Source of the DNA: Cannabis sativa
Lineage: Eukaryota; Streptophyta; Magnoliopsida; Rosales; Cannabaceae
Direction: 5' to 3'
Length of the DNA stretch: 64,000 bases
Assembly: GCF_029168945.1 (NCBI RefSeq)
Contig: NC_083601.1
Location: 20,922,160-20,986,159, forward strand
In this document: in pieces, positions 1 through 11,270 of the stretch
How the letters are laid out: every line of letters begins with the position of its first letter
Position numbering within the stretch: position 1 is the stretch's first letter
Made by a program: the position numbers and the translations under genes
The notes under the pieces: generated by a model
The model's database searches: none
The model's input: only the letters and a program-made list of their open reading frames with translations
What the model was told of the DNA's origin: nothing

Positions 1-800
1 TCCTGATCCTCGCTGTCTGAGTCAGAGTCATCTCCTTTCTGTCTCCGGGAGACTCGGGCAATGTCTTTTCGAAGTATGGAGAGTTCCGCCATAATTCCTT
101 CATTTAACGTACCCGTGGAGACCGCGGGTCCGTATCGTTTTTGGTCAAGGTGATCTCGGAGATCACCTTGGTTCCCATTGATTTGATTTCTCAGATCAGC
201 GGGAGGACACCTCTGTCCTCTTCTCCCTCTACCCCCGGGTTCTTGGTGCACGGAAACTTGTTTTCGGTCCTCTCGATCCTGAGGGCCAAAGCTCCCTTTT
301 TGGGGCTTGTCCCTCTGCGGACCTTTCGCGGATCCTGCGCCTTTTTCTTTCGCCCTGGGGTAGAAGTAGGGTTCTTTGTTTGGTTCCCTTCAGCAGGGTA
401 TCTTATAGGGCTAGGCTCCCTAGATTTCTGCTGTTGGGAACTAGGCGAAGACATCGCTAGCTCCTTGCCAAGTCCAGCGGTCATTGCCTTGGGGTGCACG
501 TGAATGCCAGCTGCCTCCATGGCTTTTTGCATGGCCAGCATCACTTCTTGCATTTTCTGGTTTTGCGCTTTCTGAGCTTCGATCTCGGCTTCGTGATCGA
601 TAGCTTTTTGTCTGAGGCACCAGTTCCGAGTAACTACCTTCGTCATAGGCATACTCATCGAGGTTTCCCTTGTAGTCATCATCGGGGATTATTTCCTCTT
701 CCTCGGACCCCTCTGCTGCTCTTGAGGCTACATCTTCCTCGTTCGGGTCTTGAGCGTCTTCAAGAGGGCGAGGCTGACGAGTACTTCTAGTCTCCACCAT
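1..800 (-). pseudogene. gag N-terminal part of a Ty3/gypsy-type element, frameshifted, open at left edge
   Basis: Read on the minus strand, an ATG at 798-800 opens with MVETRSTRQPR, a typical start for plant gypsy gag, followed by an acidic stretch (EGSEEEEIIPDDD). At about 620-650 the good reading moves to another frame. There it gives a coiled-coil-like run (KAIDHEAEIEAQKAQNQKMQ) and a basic, proline-rich segment ending at a stop near 191. Below about 190 it returns to the first frame with a basic then acidic tail (SRRQKGDDSDSDSEDQ). The frame leaves and comes back, so at least two indels have hit it. No zinc knuckle or pol is visible because the element continues off the left edge. It lies directly inside the LTR at 863-1612 and reads away from it. 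The identification rests on layout and composition, not on a conserved catalytic motif. Confidence 0.65.
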
Positions 801-840
801 GTTTGTGAAGTCAAGTGTTCGTTTACAGTGGCTTTCTTCA

Positions 841-859
841 GCTCTCAATGAAAGCACCA
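841..859 (-). other. Primer-binding site of the left-edge LTR element
   Basis: Three bases inside the LTR end, the minus strand reads TGGTGCTTTCATTGAGAGC. It begins with TGG, as a primer-binding site complementary to a tRNA 3' CCA must. The same motif is common just inside plant gypsy LTRs. I cannot assign the tRNA with certainty. Confidence 0.6.
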
Positions 860-862
860 AAA

Positions 863-1612
863 TGTTGACCGAGATTTTCGGCAACTAATAAAATATTATA
901 AAATTACTGAGCTGTAAGAAAGTGGGAGAAGGATTTTTACGTGGTTGGGGCGTTAATGAGCCTTAGTCCACGAGTCTTTGTTATTTATGGATGTATTTAA
1001 TACAGAGAATATGCTTGGGAGAATTTCACCCTTATAAATACAGAGAATGTTCTTGGTGAGTATTTACTCTACTTGCTCATATGCAGCTCAAGATTCTCGA
1101 TCCCATTTAATGAGCTTTGAGGGGGTATTTATAGTATTTTTGGTGGGGTAATCCCTAGAATTGTCCTTACAAGTGTATCTGTAAGTATCCATAAAGTTGG
1201 GTATTCCCAATGAATATACCATGGGTAATGCATGGTCAAATCCCTAGGTGCTGTAGGGTTTTATGTGGAATGTCCTTTTTGCCTCTATATTGACGTGACT
1301 CTTCATAGTGTAGCTGCCACTGCTGGTTGGAGGTTGTGCCGTCAGACTTTATTGCGTGTAGCAGTCCCAACACGCTTCCTCCCATGCGGCATTTAATGCG
1401 ACTTGATTACTCAGGAAAAGCTTGACACCTCGCGGAGATGCCTTAGCATTATATGAGCTTCCAGGAGCATATAGAGTCCCATATGCCTTCTCCGGGGGCC
1501 ACGTCCCGGACGCTACCTTATGGCATACACACTTAGCAAATATTGTGAATTGCTTGATCCACGTGTCCCTGTCTGATTGGTCCACGTATATTGGGCAAAA
1601 TTAGGGGCAACA
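863..1612 (-). repeat. 5' LTR of the left-edge gypsy-type element
   Basis: A 750 bp block starts TGTTG and ends CAACA, a perfect 5 bp terminal inverted repeat with the TG...CA ends of an LTR. A primer site and a gag start lie immediately to its left on the minus strand, so this is the upstream LTR of a minus-strand element. The partner LTR is outside the window, so the ends cannot be checked against a second copy or a target duplication (the right flank is ATTAT). Short open frames inside the LTR have no recognisable product. Confidence 0.75.
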
Positions 1613-2126
1613 ATTATCCAATTGGATTATTGATTCTGGACTAACTTTGTTTATTTGTTTCTTCTTCTTATAGGCCAAGCTACTTGAACTCAGATGCTAT
1701 CTTCATTAGTTGGATCGGAAAGCTGGATAAAGGGTGAAGATCGTCCAAGATGAAGATGAAGCTCATTTATCTATTTTTGAATTAATTGTTTTAGTTTAAA
1801 GACAATTTGGATTTCGAATTTTAGTTAGGGATTTTTATCCCTGTTTTTCTCATATTGTTGCAATTTTTTTTTTTATTAATAATATTTTATTTTATTTTCT
1901 ATTCAAACAAATTGCAATTTATGAGATTGATTTTCATTTACTTTATCTTAAACCACAATTACCATATTATATTTATATATTTGTATGTGTAAGTATTTTT
2001 ATTATTGATACAAATTCTATAATATTTACAACTCTTCATAGAGTAATATTAAATAAACACTAGAAATTATTTATGTGTTTATTAATAATTGTTAATTCTA
2101 ATACAATTATTGAGAATCAATATCTA
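1613..2126. other. AT-rich intergenic sequence
   Basis: No gene is recognised. A pyrimidine-rich stretch followed by TTATAG at about 1660-1674 resembles a splice acceptor, and less AT-rich sequence follows to about 1770. This could be the end of an older transcript cut by the LTR element, but no protein is supported. The rest is homopolymer and AT-rich sequence. Confidence 0.3.
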
Positions 2127-2644
2127 TATCTATATATAAAGGAAAGATATTGAGAGTTGATGTGGCATTATATAAGAGCTTTCTTTCATGGATTCTATTT
2201 TCTCAAATTTTCTATTTTTTTTAATAAATTTTAATTCTATATATCATACAATGATTTTATTCATTAGTAAGTTTTATTGAAAACAAAAATCCCACATGGT
2301 TTAGAAACCTTTGTGAGTGTTGTGTTATAGCTTATATATAGTTTACTATTTGTTACACTTTAGTTTGTTCCAAAATTAGTGTTACATTATTTTTATGGCG
2401 ATTAAAGAATTTAGTCTTGCTCAATTAGTTATAATATTTTTTTTTTATGAATGCAATCCTTTTTTCATAGTTTCTATTTTCTTAGTTTTTTTAATTAAGT
2501 AATTTTTCATTAGTTATTTAGTAGTAATTTTTGTAATAATTATTACTTCTAGGTTATTTTGATAATTTTTTAATTTTAGTTTATAATTTTGCAATAATTA
2601 TTTAAAATAACAATTTTTATATTATATTTATTCATAAATTATCT

Positions 2645-2975
2645 TTTTTATTTTAATTTTTATACACTTAACTCCCTTAACTTCACTTTTATTTACAAAT
2701 TTAAGATGTCAGTTAAATTTTACTGTCAAATGTTAACTGGAATTATCAATGTGTGCACATGCGTACACGTGACAGTAAAACTTCGAAGCCAATAAAAATA
2801 TGTCACGTATACACGTGTACACAGTGATAATTCAATTGATATTTAACTGTGAGATTTCACTAGCGACTCAAATTTGCAAAAAAAAAAAAAATATATAAAG
2901 TTACGGGAGCTTTTCCACCTAAAAAAGATCAGGGGTTAAGTGTACAAAATTTGAACATAAGGGGATTTCACCACT
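2645..2975. repeat. Foldback (inverted-repeat) core, copy 1
   Basis: The left arm (ACACTTAACTCCCTTAACTT, then ACAAATTTAAG, then GTCAGTTAAATTTTACTGTC) is matched on the opposite strand by the right arm (GATTTCACTAGCGACTCAAA, then GATCAGGGGTTAAGTGTAC). The centre is rich in CACGTG and GTACAC palindromes (about 2750-2822). The arms are imperfect. Confidence 0.6.
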
Positions 2976-3584
2976 AATTATCAAAGAACACCCAGTAAAT
3001 CTAGCCACCACACTCTTGTCATATCCAAAGATAAGGCAAGTTTAGAAAGATTGTTAGCTAAAAAGTTCTCAGAACGATTACAAGAGCTTTCATAGATTCT
3101 ATTTTCTCAAATTTTCTATTTTTTTTAATAAATTTTAATTCTATATATCATACAATGATTTTATTCATTAGTAAGTTTTATTGAAAACAAAAATCCCACA
3201 TGGTTTAGAAACCTTTGTGAGTGTTGTGTTATAGCTTATATATAGTTTACTATTTGTTACACTTTAGTTTGTCCCAAAATTAGTGTTACATTATTTTTAT
3301 AGCGATTAAAGAATTTAGTCTTGCTCAATTAGTTATAATATTTTTTTTTTATGAATGCAATCCTTTTTTCATAGTTTCTATTTTCTTAGTTTTTTTAATT
3401 AAGTAATTTTTCATTAGTTATTTAGTAGTAATTTTTGTAATAATTATTACTTCTAAAAATTTATTTATAAAATAATTTAAGTTGATAGGTTATTTTGATA
3501 ATTTTTTAATTTTAGTTTATAATTTTGCAATAATTATTTAAAATAACAATTTTTATATTATATTTATTTATAAATTATCTTTTT

Positions 3585-3915
3585 TATTTTAATTTTTATA
3601 CACTTAACTCCCTTAACTTCACTTTTATTTACAAATTTAAGATGTCAGTTAAATTTTACTGTCAAATGTTAACTGGAATTATCAATGTGTGCACATGCAT
3701 ACACGTGACAGTAAAACTTCGAAGCCAATAAAAATATGTCACGTATACACATGTATACACAGTGATAATTCAATTGGTATTTAACTGTGAGATTTCACTA
3801 GCGACTCAAATTTGCAAAAAAAAAATAAATAAATAAAGTTACGGGAGCTTTTCCACCTAAAAAAGATCAGGGGTTAAGTGTACAAAATTTGAACATAAGG
3901 GGATTTCACCACTAA
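3585..3915. repeat. Foldback core, copy 2
   Basis: Nearly identical to the foldback at 2645-2975, with small changes such as GCACATGCATACACGTG replacing GCACATGCGTACACGTG. It was carried along by the ~904 bp tandem duplication. Confidence 0.6.
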
Positions 3916-4567
3916 TTATCAAAGAACACCCAGTAAATCTAGCCACCACACTCTTGTCATATCCAAAGATAAGACAAGTTTAGAAAGATTGTTAGCTAAA
4001 AAGTTCTCAAAACGATTACAAAAGAGAAACTTAAAAATATTAATACGATTGCAAATCTATCAATCTATATATATATATATATATATATAAATTTATATAT
4101 CTATATAAAACTAAATGTTAGAGTGATGATGTAGAATTTTATAGTATTCCTAATCTATTTTTTTTAATTTTGAGAGAGTTTCATCTTTTATAAAAAATAT
4201 ATATTATGTACATTACTTATTTTCTTCACATGTAATAGTAAACAAAAGTCCCACATTGTTTAAAATTTATTTTGTAATAATTAACGTAGTATACAAATAA
4301 AGTTTATATATTTTTTTAAAGATTAGTCTCTAATTTTATTTATATATCATATGTATAAATTTGAAAAGTTATTTAAAATTTTAACTTTTCATTAGTTATT
4401 TAGTAGTAATTTTTGTAACAATTACTTCTAAATTAAAATTATTTATATAAATTAATTTAAGTTGATAAGTTATTTTCATGATTTTTTATTTTTAGTTAAT
4501 AATTTTGCAATAATTATTTGGAATAACAATTTTTTTATTATATTTATTTATAAATTACTTTTTATAT

Positions 4568-4855
4568 TTTAATTTTTATACACTTAACCCCCTTAACTTC
4601 TTTTTATTTACCACTTAAAGATGCCAATTAAATTTTACTGGCAAATGTTAACTGGGATTGTACACATGTGTACACGTGACAGTAAAATTTCAAAGTCAAT
4701 AAAAATATGTCATATATACACAAGTGTACACAGTGGTAAGATTTCATTGGCGACTCGAATTTGCAAAAAAAAAAAAAAAGTTAAGAGGATTTTTCTACTC
4801 AAAAAAGATCAGGGGTTAAGCGTATAAAATTACAATATAAGGGGATTTCAACACC
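4568..4855. repeat. Foldback core, copy 3 (diverged)
   Basis: Same arm pattern as copies 1 and 2 but more diverged and shorter. The left arm starts ACACTTAACCCCCTTAACTT, the centre has ACACATGTGTACACGTGAC, and the right arm ends with GATCAGGGGTTAAGCGTAT and a run ending ATAAGGGGATTTCA. Confidence 0.5.
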
Positions 4856-5306
4856 AATTATCAAAGAGCACCCAATAAACACGACCACCACACTCTTGCC
4901 ATATCCAAAGACAATGCATGTTAAAAAATTGTTAGCTAAAAAGTTCGCAGAACGATTACAAAAAAAAAACTTAGAAATATTAACACGGTTACAAATAGCA
5001 AAAATATCTTTAAAAATTAGGCCAAACTCAGCCAATCTGATTCGACCTCCACATTGTTGAAGCCAAGATGCTAACATAAAAGTAATTTATATGTTAATTT
5101 TACTATTTTTAGTATTTGTCACAAATAATATCACTATCTTTCTATATATTTTTAAAATAGCAAATTACATTTCTAATTTTAGTACTATTATTTTATTTAT
5201 AATACACATACATAAAAATATTATATTTTAGATTATATATAAGTACAAAAAGAAAATATAAGAAGATTACAAAAGTTGAGCAACACCGCGCGACTTAGTT
5301 CCCTAG

Positions 5307-6053
5307 TATATAAATAAAGGAAAGCACAAAAGATCTTAGGTGGCATCTTATAATTCTCTCTTTCTATTTTTCTAATTTTGTGAGGCTTTCTTATGGTTGG
5401 TGAAGAATTGTTTGTTTAAATATTTTTACTACATTAATAGTGAAACTTTTTGTATTCTTCAATTAATTAAAGATAAATTGTATTCTTTTGTATATTTATG
5501 AGACTTTTTATTATCACAAAACTTTTCAACTTTCTTTCACAAAAAAATAATAATAATAATAAAAAAAACTCTTTCAACTTTCTTACTATAATATATCCGA
5601 CTCAAACTATCCTATATATACTACAATATATATCTTAGAACTTTAAGCATTTTTACTATAGAAAAATTATCATCTTAGAATTGGGAAGAAGTCAAATTGT
5701 AAGTATATTTATGAATAATATCAAGGTATGAAATTTTTATTTTTAATTATTATAACTGGATGTTTTATATAAAATTTTTGTGCACATCCTGATTATTATA
5801 TATTTATTATGAAAATAATATATTAAGGCAATAACATTATACATGTGTGTCAATTAAATATATGAGGAGAATCGTTTTATATATATGATATTAATTTTAA
5901 AGCAATATTTGAGCATGCAATCACAATGTAGAAGACTAGACTTAATTTTTGCTAAGATATATATATATATATATATAATTTTTTTTTCCTTTTCAAGTTT
6001 CAGTTCCTTAATTATTTTTGGTCCTTTTTGTTACTTTTTTTTATCAATTTTGA

Positions 6054-6091
<38 letters not shown>

Positions 6092-6203
6092 CTCTTTTAA
6101 GATTATATACATTGTAAATATATATATATATATATATATTATTGTACTATTTATATGGAGAATGATAAATATACATACCATCCTTATATTTTAAGATTAC
6201 TTT
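5307..6203. other. AT-rich low-complexity sequence with TA and poly-T tracts
   Basis: No gene is supported. It contains TA dinucleotide runs near 5957-5978 and 6118-6140 and a poly-T tract of about 30 bases at 6058-6089. The start (5307-5400) loosely resembles the start of the repeat at 2127 (AAAGGAAAG, GGTGGCAT), so it may be one more degenerate member of that family. Confidence 0.5.
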
Positions 6204-6577
6204 TTCAGAAAAACTGAGCCTTCCCTCTCTCTATAGCCGAACCAACCTCTCTCTCTTTTCCTCTTCTAAATTTCGAACCTTAGTGATAGAGTAAGTGCCC
6301 ACACACAGCAAGTGGTACCTCAATCATAGATTGGAAGACTGTGAAGGATCACACACAAAGAGAAGGACATTCGGGCTCAGATCTTGATAATACTCTACGA
6401 CAGAAAGGATACAAGGGTTAGAGATCTGAGTGGAAGGAGACATTATTCCGCTGCAACCAATGTAAGGTTTTCTTAACTTTGAATGTGTTTATTTATCGTT
6501 TTAGAAAGTTCATATTTAGGGTGTTAAACAACATACTTGTGAGTAGATCTAAGATCCTGGTAAAATAAATTCCAACA
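6204..6577 (-). repeat. Partial copia LTR of the TGTTGG family, truncated
   Basis: This is the reverse complement of the first ~375 bp of the large copia LTRs found at 14869, 22991, 25575 and 50111. It contains the same CTTGTGAGTAGATCTAAGAT and CAGAAAGGATACAAGGGTTA blocks and ends with the LTR terminus CCAACA at 6572-6577. In detail it is closest to the solo LTR at 25575. The rest of the LTR is missing on the left, and it directly abuts a gypsy-type LTR fragment on the right. Confidence 0.8.
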
Positions 6578-7986
6578 CTTTCTACTTTTCCTTTGATTGT
6601 TCTTGAGTTTAGTTTAGGTTTTGGTGAAGGTTTTAACGAATTTTGGGCTGGGGTATAAATTGAAGTTAAGGTTGGTTCTTAGGGTTGAATTGAAGCTTGT
6701 TTAAGTTTAATTTGATTGGAGATAGGGGCTGTTTGGTTGGATTTGTGTTAAAAGTAATAAATTGAGATTAATTTTCATTAGAGAAAGTGATTTTGAGCTA
6801 ATTGATGAATTGTGGTTAATTGATGTGTTGAATATGTTGTATTTGGTATGTTATACTGTTCTGGAAATGCTATTTAGGTCTGTGATGGTTTTGGTTCGAG
6901 CTGGGGAAGAAAACCCAGAATTTTTTTGGTCTGCCAGAAGCCGATTGACCGGTTTCTTTGGTGTGCTAGAACCGGTCGACCGGTTGCCTACAAGGGAAAA
7001 TTCTCGGGTTTTCTCCGAACCCTGTTTTGGCTCGGGGTGGAACCTGGTAGTTGTCTTTGATTGTTTTTGAGCTATTTGATCTATTTTGAAGTTGTTTGGG
7101 GGTAAGTTATAATAGGTTTTGAATTTGAGTTTTAATCCGGAATTTCGAGTTAAGGTATTCATTGAGTTTTCAATTGTTGTGACATAGGACCGGGGATCGC
7201 CTAGCTTGTTTTTCCATTCAGGTCGGCCCGTACGCTTGAGTTGTAAACCAAGGTAAGAAAGTTGGTAAGCACTGTATGTGACTAAATATTAATGGTTGAA
7301 TGATTATGGCCTTGATTATTATCAAGACTTTGATTAGATATTTGTTGAGCCTAGGTTATGACCTAGGGTTGGAAACAGTTAATACTGTTATGAGTAATTA
7401 CTCTTGAAACCGCAGATAGGTTTCTTACTTATCGTTTGCTTCATCGGGCAACGATAATGACATATTCAGCTCGTGATTAACGAGTGGTAAAGGGTACTTT
7501 ATAAAGTACAAGGATTGTGTGTTTATGATATTGTGTAAATGTGTAAGCATGTTGATATGAGATTGAATTGATGATTATTACCGATTATTGTTTTGTTCAC
7601 TTTTCTTGCTGAGTCTCTGTGACTCACGGGTGCTTTATGGTGCAGGTAAAGGGAAGGCAAAGGTTGAGCAGCCATGAGTTCAAGGTCGTAGCAGCGATGT
7701 ACATATCAGCCGCAGTGGCACGGCCCAGTGAACAGGATGCTCTATTTTGAATGTATTTTTGGGAATACAAAGTTTATGTTGTAAAAATACTATTAAACCA
7801 GTTTGTAAATATTTTGAAACAGGGGGACCTCGTAGTTAATATCACTATCTTTTATCATATAGTTTTATATGTCTAATTTTAATTATCAAAATTTAATTAC
7901 CCACACTTTTGGTATAATTATATAGTATCTAAATAAGAATTTTACAAAAACACACACGTGGCGTCCCTGTTGGATAGGGCGTTACA
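6578..7986 (+). repeat. Truncated gypsy-type LTR (3' portion)
   Basis: The block ends GGGCGTTACA at 7986, like a Tekay/Del-type gypsy LTR. It shares features in the same order with the LTR at 50628-52712: an AACCGGTCGACCGGTT palindrome (6970-6985), a TTCAGGTCGGCC segment (about 7217), a GACTCAC...GCAGGTAAAGGGAAGGC segment (about 7620-7660) and a TTTGTAAATATTTT segment near the end. No primer site follows, so it is a downstream LTR or solo remnant. The left part is lost where the copia LTR fragment abuts. Confidence 0.65.
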
Positions 7987-9139
7987 ATAATAATAATGGT
8001 GATGAGATATTTTATTTTTTAAAAACCCCGCAGGAAATTTTATTAAATTAATGGTCCTTTGATATTAGTTTTTCTTACTAGGCTTTATAAGCTCACCTCC
8101 TATTTTCTCCCATTCCAAGAACTTAGTTGAGGCTAGTGGATGAGGATGATACCGTTGAGGAAGAATGTCGTTATTAGTTTAGTCTTATTCTATTTATTAA
8201 ATTTTCCCTTAAAAAACTGATTTTGCATTTAGACTTGAATGAATGGTCTGGATGACTTAATTTAAGTATGTACTAGTTAGACAATAAGGAATGATGGATG
8301 TTAGATATTTTTAATATTTTATTAACGTATTAAATCCATCTATTCGGCGACTACATATCTATGGTGATATTATTTGTTCTTTTATATTGATGAGTGGTCT
8401 TAGTTTTGTTACCAATATTTCCTTTATAGATATAGGAGTTATTCTATTATTTTTAAATAGAACAATTTGCGGCAAAACCCCCTCATGTTTTAAATTTTAT
8501 ATACTTAACCCTTTATCTTTTTTTTTTTTGGTGGCAAAACCCCCTTATGTTTTAATTTTTATACACTTAACCTCCTTATCTTTTTTTTTTTTTTTTTTTT
8601 GTGGCGAAACCCCTTCAAGTTTACTTTTCCTTGCAAATTTAAAGTTTTAGTTAGATATTACCGTTAAATACCAACTGGATTACTACTGTATCGACTTCGA
8701 TGTTTTACTATTACATATACACACGTGTATACAGTGGTCATCCAGTTGATATTTAACGGTAATATTTAACTGACGTGTCAAATTTGAAAGAAAAGTAAAC
8801 ATAAGGGGGTTTTGCCACAAAAAAAAAAGGAAGTTATGTGTATAAAAATTAAAACATAAGAGAGTTTTGCCACAAAAAAAAAGATAAGGAGATTAAATAT
8901 ATAAAAATTAAAACATAAGGGGATTTTGCCACAAAAAAGAAAGATAAAGGGGTTAAGTGTATAAAAATTAAAACATAAGGGGGTTTTGTGGCAAATTGCT
9001 ATTTTAAATATGTATTTTGTAATATAAATTAAAAGATTATTTACAAACGTTATTTTCCTACAAGGATAAAAGTGTGACATTTAACCACTCATGCTATGAA
9101 TATTACATATCTAATACGGCCTTGACTCGGGTCGTGACA
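7987..9139 (+). repeat. Probable second gypsy-type LTR remnant, carrying a foldback insertion
   Basis: The segment ends CTTGACTCGGGTCGTGACA at 9121-9139, which looks like an LTR end. Around 8060-8110 it has TTCTTACTAGGC...AGCTCACCTCC, resembling the TTACTGAGC...AGCTCACCCTC segment of the LTR at 58407-61272. The foldback at 8449-9012 interrupts it. The left limit is unclear. Confidence 0.4.
8449..9012. mobile_element. Foldback MITE-like element with minisatellite arms
   Basis: Two long inverted arms meet near 8720-8740. The left arm holds three, and the right arm four, copies of a ~58 bp unit. On the left the unit reads GTGGCAAAACCCCCTTATGT, then TTTTAATTTTTATACACTTA, then ACCTCC with a T-tract; the right arm carries the reverse complement. 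The inner arms match as ACTGGATTACTACTGTAT against ACAGTGGTCATCCAGT. The outer ends are AAATAGAACAATTTGC and GCAAATTGCTATTTTAAA. It has no coding capacity. The unit is related to the arms of the foldbacks at 2645, 3585 and 4568. Target duplications are not clear in this AT-rich context. Confidence 0.75.
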
Positions 9140-11270
9140 TTAACCAAGTGATTGATAAAGTCAAAATATAATTTGAATTTTAGTTTTATTTAGGGCATAA
9201 AATTCAATTGAACGAACCACAGAAAGAGAAGGGAGGATCTCGATGGTTCCAGAGAAAGAAGAAAATAAATAGAAAAAAAAAAACATTTTTTTTGTAATTT
9301 TTTAAGTGATTTTTAAATTTTTAAAATAATTTTTATTATATTTAAGTAGTTAAAATTAAGTGGAACAATCAAAATATAATGTGTACAATTATATATACAT
9401 AGATAATTTACTGAGCTACTTAATTGAGAAAATCTAATAAAATAGTAAAAACCAAAACATAATTGAGATTAGAGGGTATTATCCTCAAAAATTCAATTTA
9501 TAAAGTCAAATGTATCAAAATATATAATTCAGGTAATATTCCCGTCATTATTCCGTATTTGTTCATTAAGAGAAAAAGAATAGCTCATATATCATTTAAT
9601 AAAAATAATATATGCACAGTATATATGATATTAGATAATTTATTTTTTTTACATTTAAATTTGAAATCAATCATTATCCCTTCCCTCTCTTTCCACACCA
9701 AACAATATTATGGAAAGTGATAATTCATTCTATCCATCGTCATCTATGGCCTTTTTATCACCCTTCAAATATTTCTTCTTTCTTGCCAAACATAACCCTT
9801 TAAAATAGATTCAATTTTGTGTACATGAAGGAGGAGACATACAAATGACACGTTGTTGTCACCCGACTAAGCTAAAGGTAGTAGACAGATGTAGTAGTGT
9901 GATACTCAAAAATGGTTAGGATATTAGTATTCAAATATATATATTTATACAAAACTAGTTCTACCAAAAAAAAAATGAAGTAAAATAGTAAGAATATAAA
10001 TTATATATGTTTCAAAAAAAAAAAAAATATAAATTATATAGTATATCTAAATGTGTGTCCATTAATTAGCAATACTCTTTTAAAAATATGTTAATACTAT
10101 ATTGACATGCTCATCAAAATTAAATCAAAAGTTTTACCTCACAAAAAGAATAACAATAATAATATATTAACAAGGAAAGAAAAATGGGACATAAAATTAC
10201 TTACACGTAATGTCGTCAAATACACTTTTATGTGTTCTAAATTAAATATAGTCTAGCTTCTTACAAAGAAATTTAAATCTATTACTTTTATATATATGTT
10301 TGATACTAGGGTCCATATTAAAAAACTTATGATCTCCAAAGAGGAGAAGAAATAAAAGAGAAAAAAAGTTATTATAGTGAATTATCAAACTACAAATTTT
10401 ATATTAAAATTAAAAATATTGTAATATAAAATAGAATTGTTTATATAATATTATAATTCGTAATTTATATGGTCCTAAACTTCAATTAATTTGGACCAAA
10501 TTATTCGAGAATGAAACAATTATGATTCTAAATCTAGACCCCTTAATTATATTTCTCTGATTTTATTGGTTGCAGTTTTAGAATTCTCGTTAACAATTTA
10601 AACCAAACAAAATCGTCTATTTCTTTATGTGTTCTAACAAGGTGGAAGTGTAAGATTTAATTTTGAATGATATAGAGAAAAATAAATAGAGAAAGTGGTG
10701 TATTGTGTAATATAAAGGTCTGATGTTAAAATAGAGAAGCTATAATTTTAGTGATGTATTTTAAAGAATTGATAGAGAAGCTGAAGGGAGTAAGGTCTAA
10801 TTACTTCACATTCAACCCCTTAATTTCCTTTTTTTTTTTTTTTTTTTTTCTAGCTTATTCATGGCCAAGAAAATAAACACATTCATTCTATAAATTTTTC
10901 CTGTTATATATTTCAATTTAATCCAATCAATCCCTATCCAAAAATGACTAGAAATATTAGAGCCAAACGTACACATGCAACAAATAACATACAATCACAA
11001 CGAAATGCCATACGTACGTACGTACCAACTAGAAACACTTATCTTGTAAAAATAGAGTGAGAAAAAGGTACAACTTGAATATTAATTAAGAAGCACCAAA
11101 CACGATATGAAGAATAGGAGAAAGAAGTACTCAACACTTACAGGTCCTTCTCAAACCAAAACATATATATAAACCAACAAACAACGTAGCTAGACAATAT
11201 TACGAGTACACATTAATAAACATAATAATAAAACTAAAAATGGTAGCTGTAGCTCTCTCTAGCTTATTAA
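9140..11270. other. AT-rich intergenic sequence downstream of the germin-like gene
   Basis: No gene, RNA or recognisable transposon end is supported. It contains A/T homopolymers (for example T-tract 10830-10850) and scattered direct repeats. The ~300 bases nearest 11271 should contain the 3' UTR and polyadenylation site of the germin-like gene, but I see no clean AATAAA. Confidence 0.5.

Larger units (their letters stand above)
2127..5306 (+). repeat. Tandem triplication of a ~0.9 kb AT-rich unit, possibly a non-autonomous Helitron
   Basis: The stretch from GATTCTATTTTCTCAAA at 2191 recurs almost unchanged at 3095 (period ~904 bp). A third, more diverged copy runs from about 4100 to 4990. 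Copies 1 and 2 differ by few substitutions and by a ~30 bp segment present only in copy 2 (around 3457-3487). Each copy carries a foldback core. The block begins with TCTATATATAAAGGAAAG near 2127 and ends with CCCTAG followed by T at 5301-5307, which resembles Helitron TC...CTAG termini. I see no convincing 3' hairpin, so the Helitron reading is tentative; the triplication is directly visible. There are no credible coding regions. Confidence 0.7.

Noticed and set aside
1349..1585. 78-codon minus-strand frame
   Set aside because: Wholly inside the 863-1612 LTR; no domain.
6762..7162. Open frames of ~100 codons on both strands
   Set aside because: They lie in a gypsy LTR fragment around the CCGG palindrome; no domain and the two strands mirror each other.
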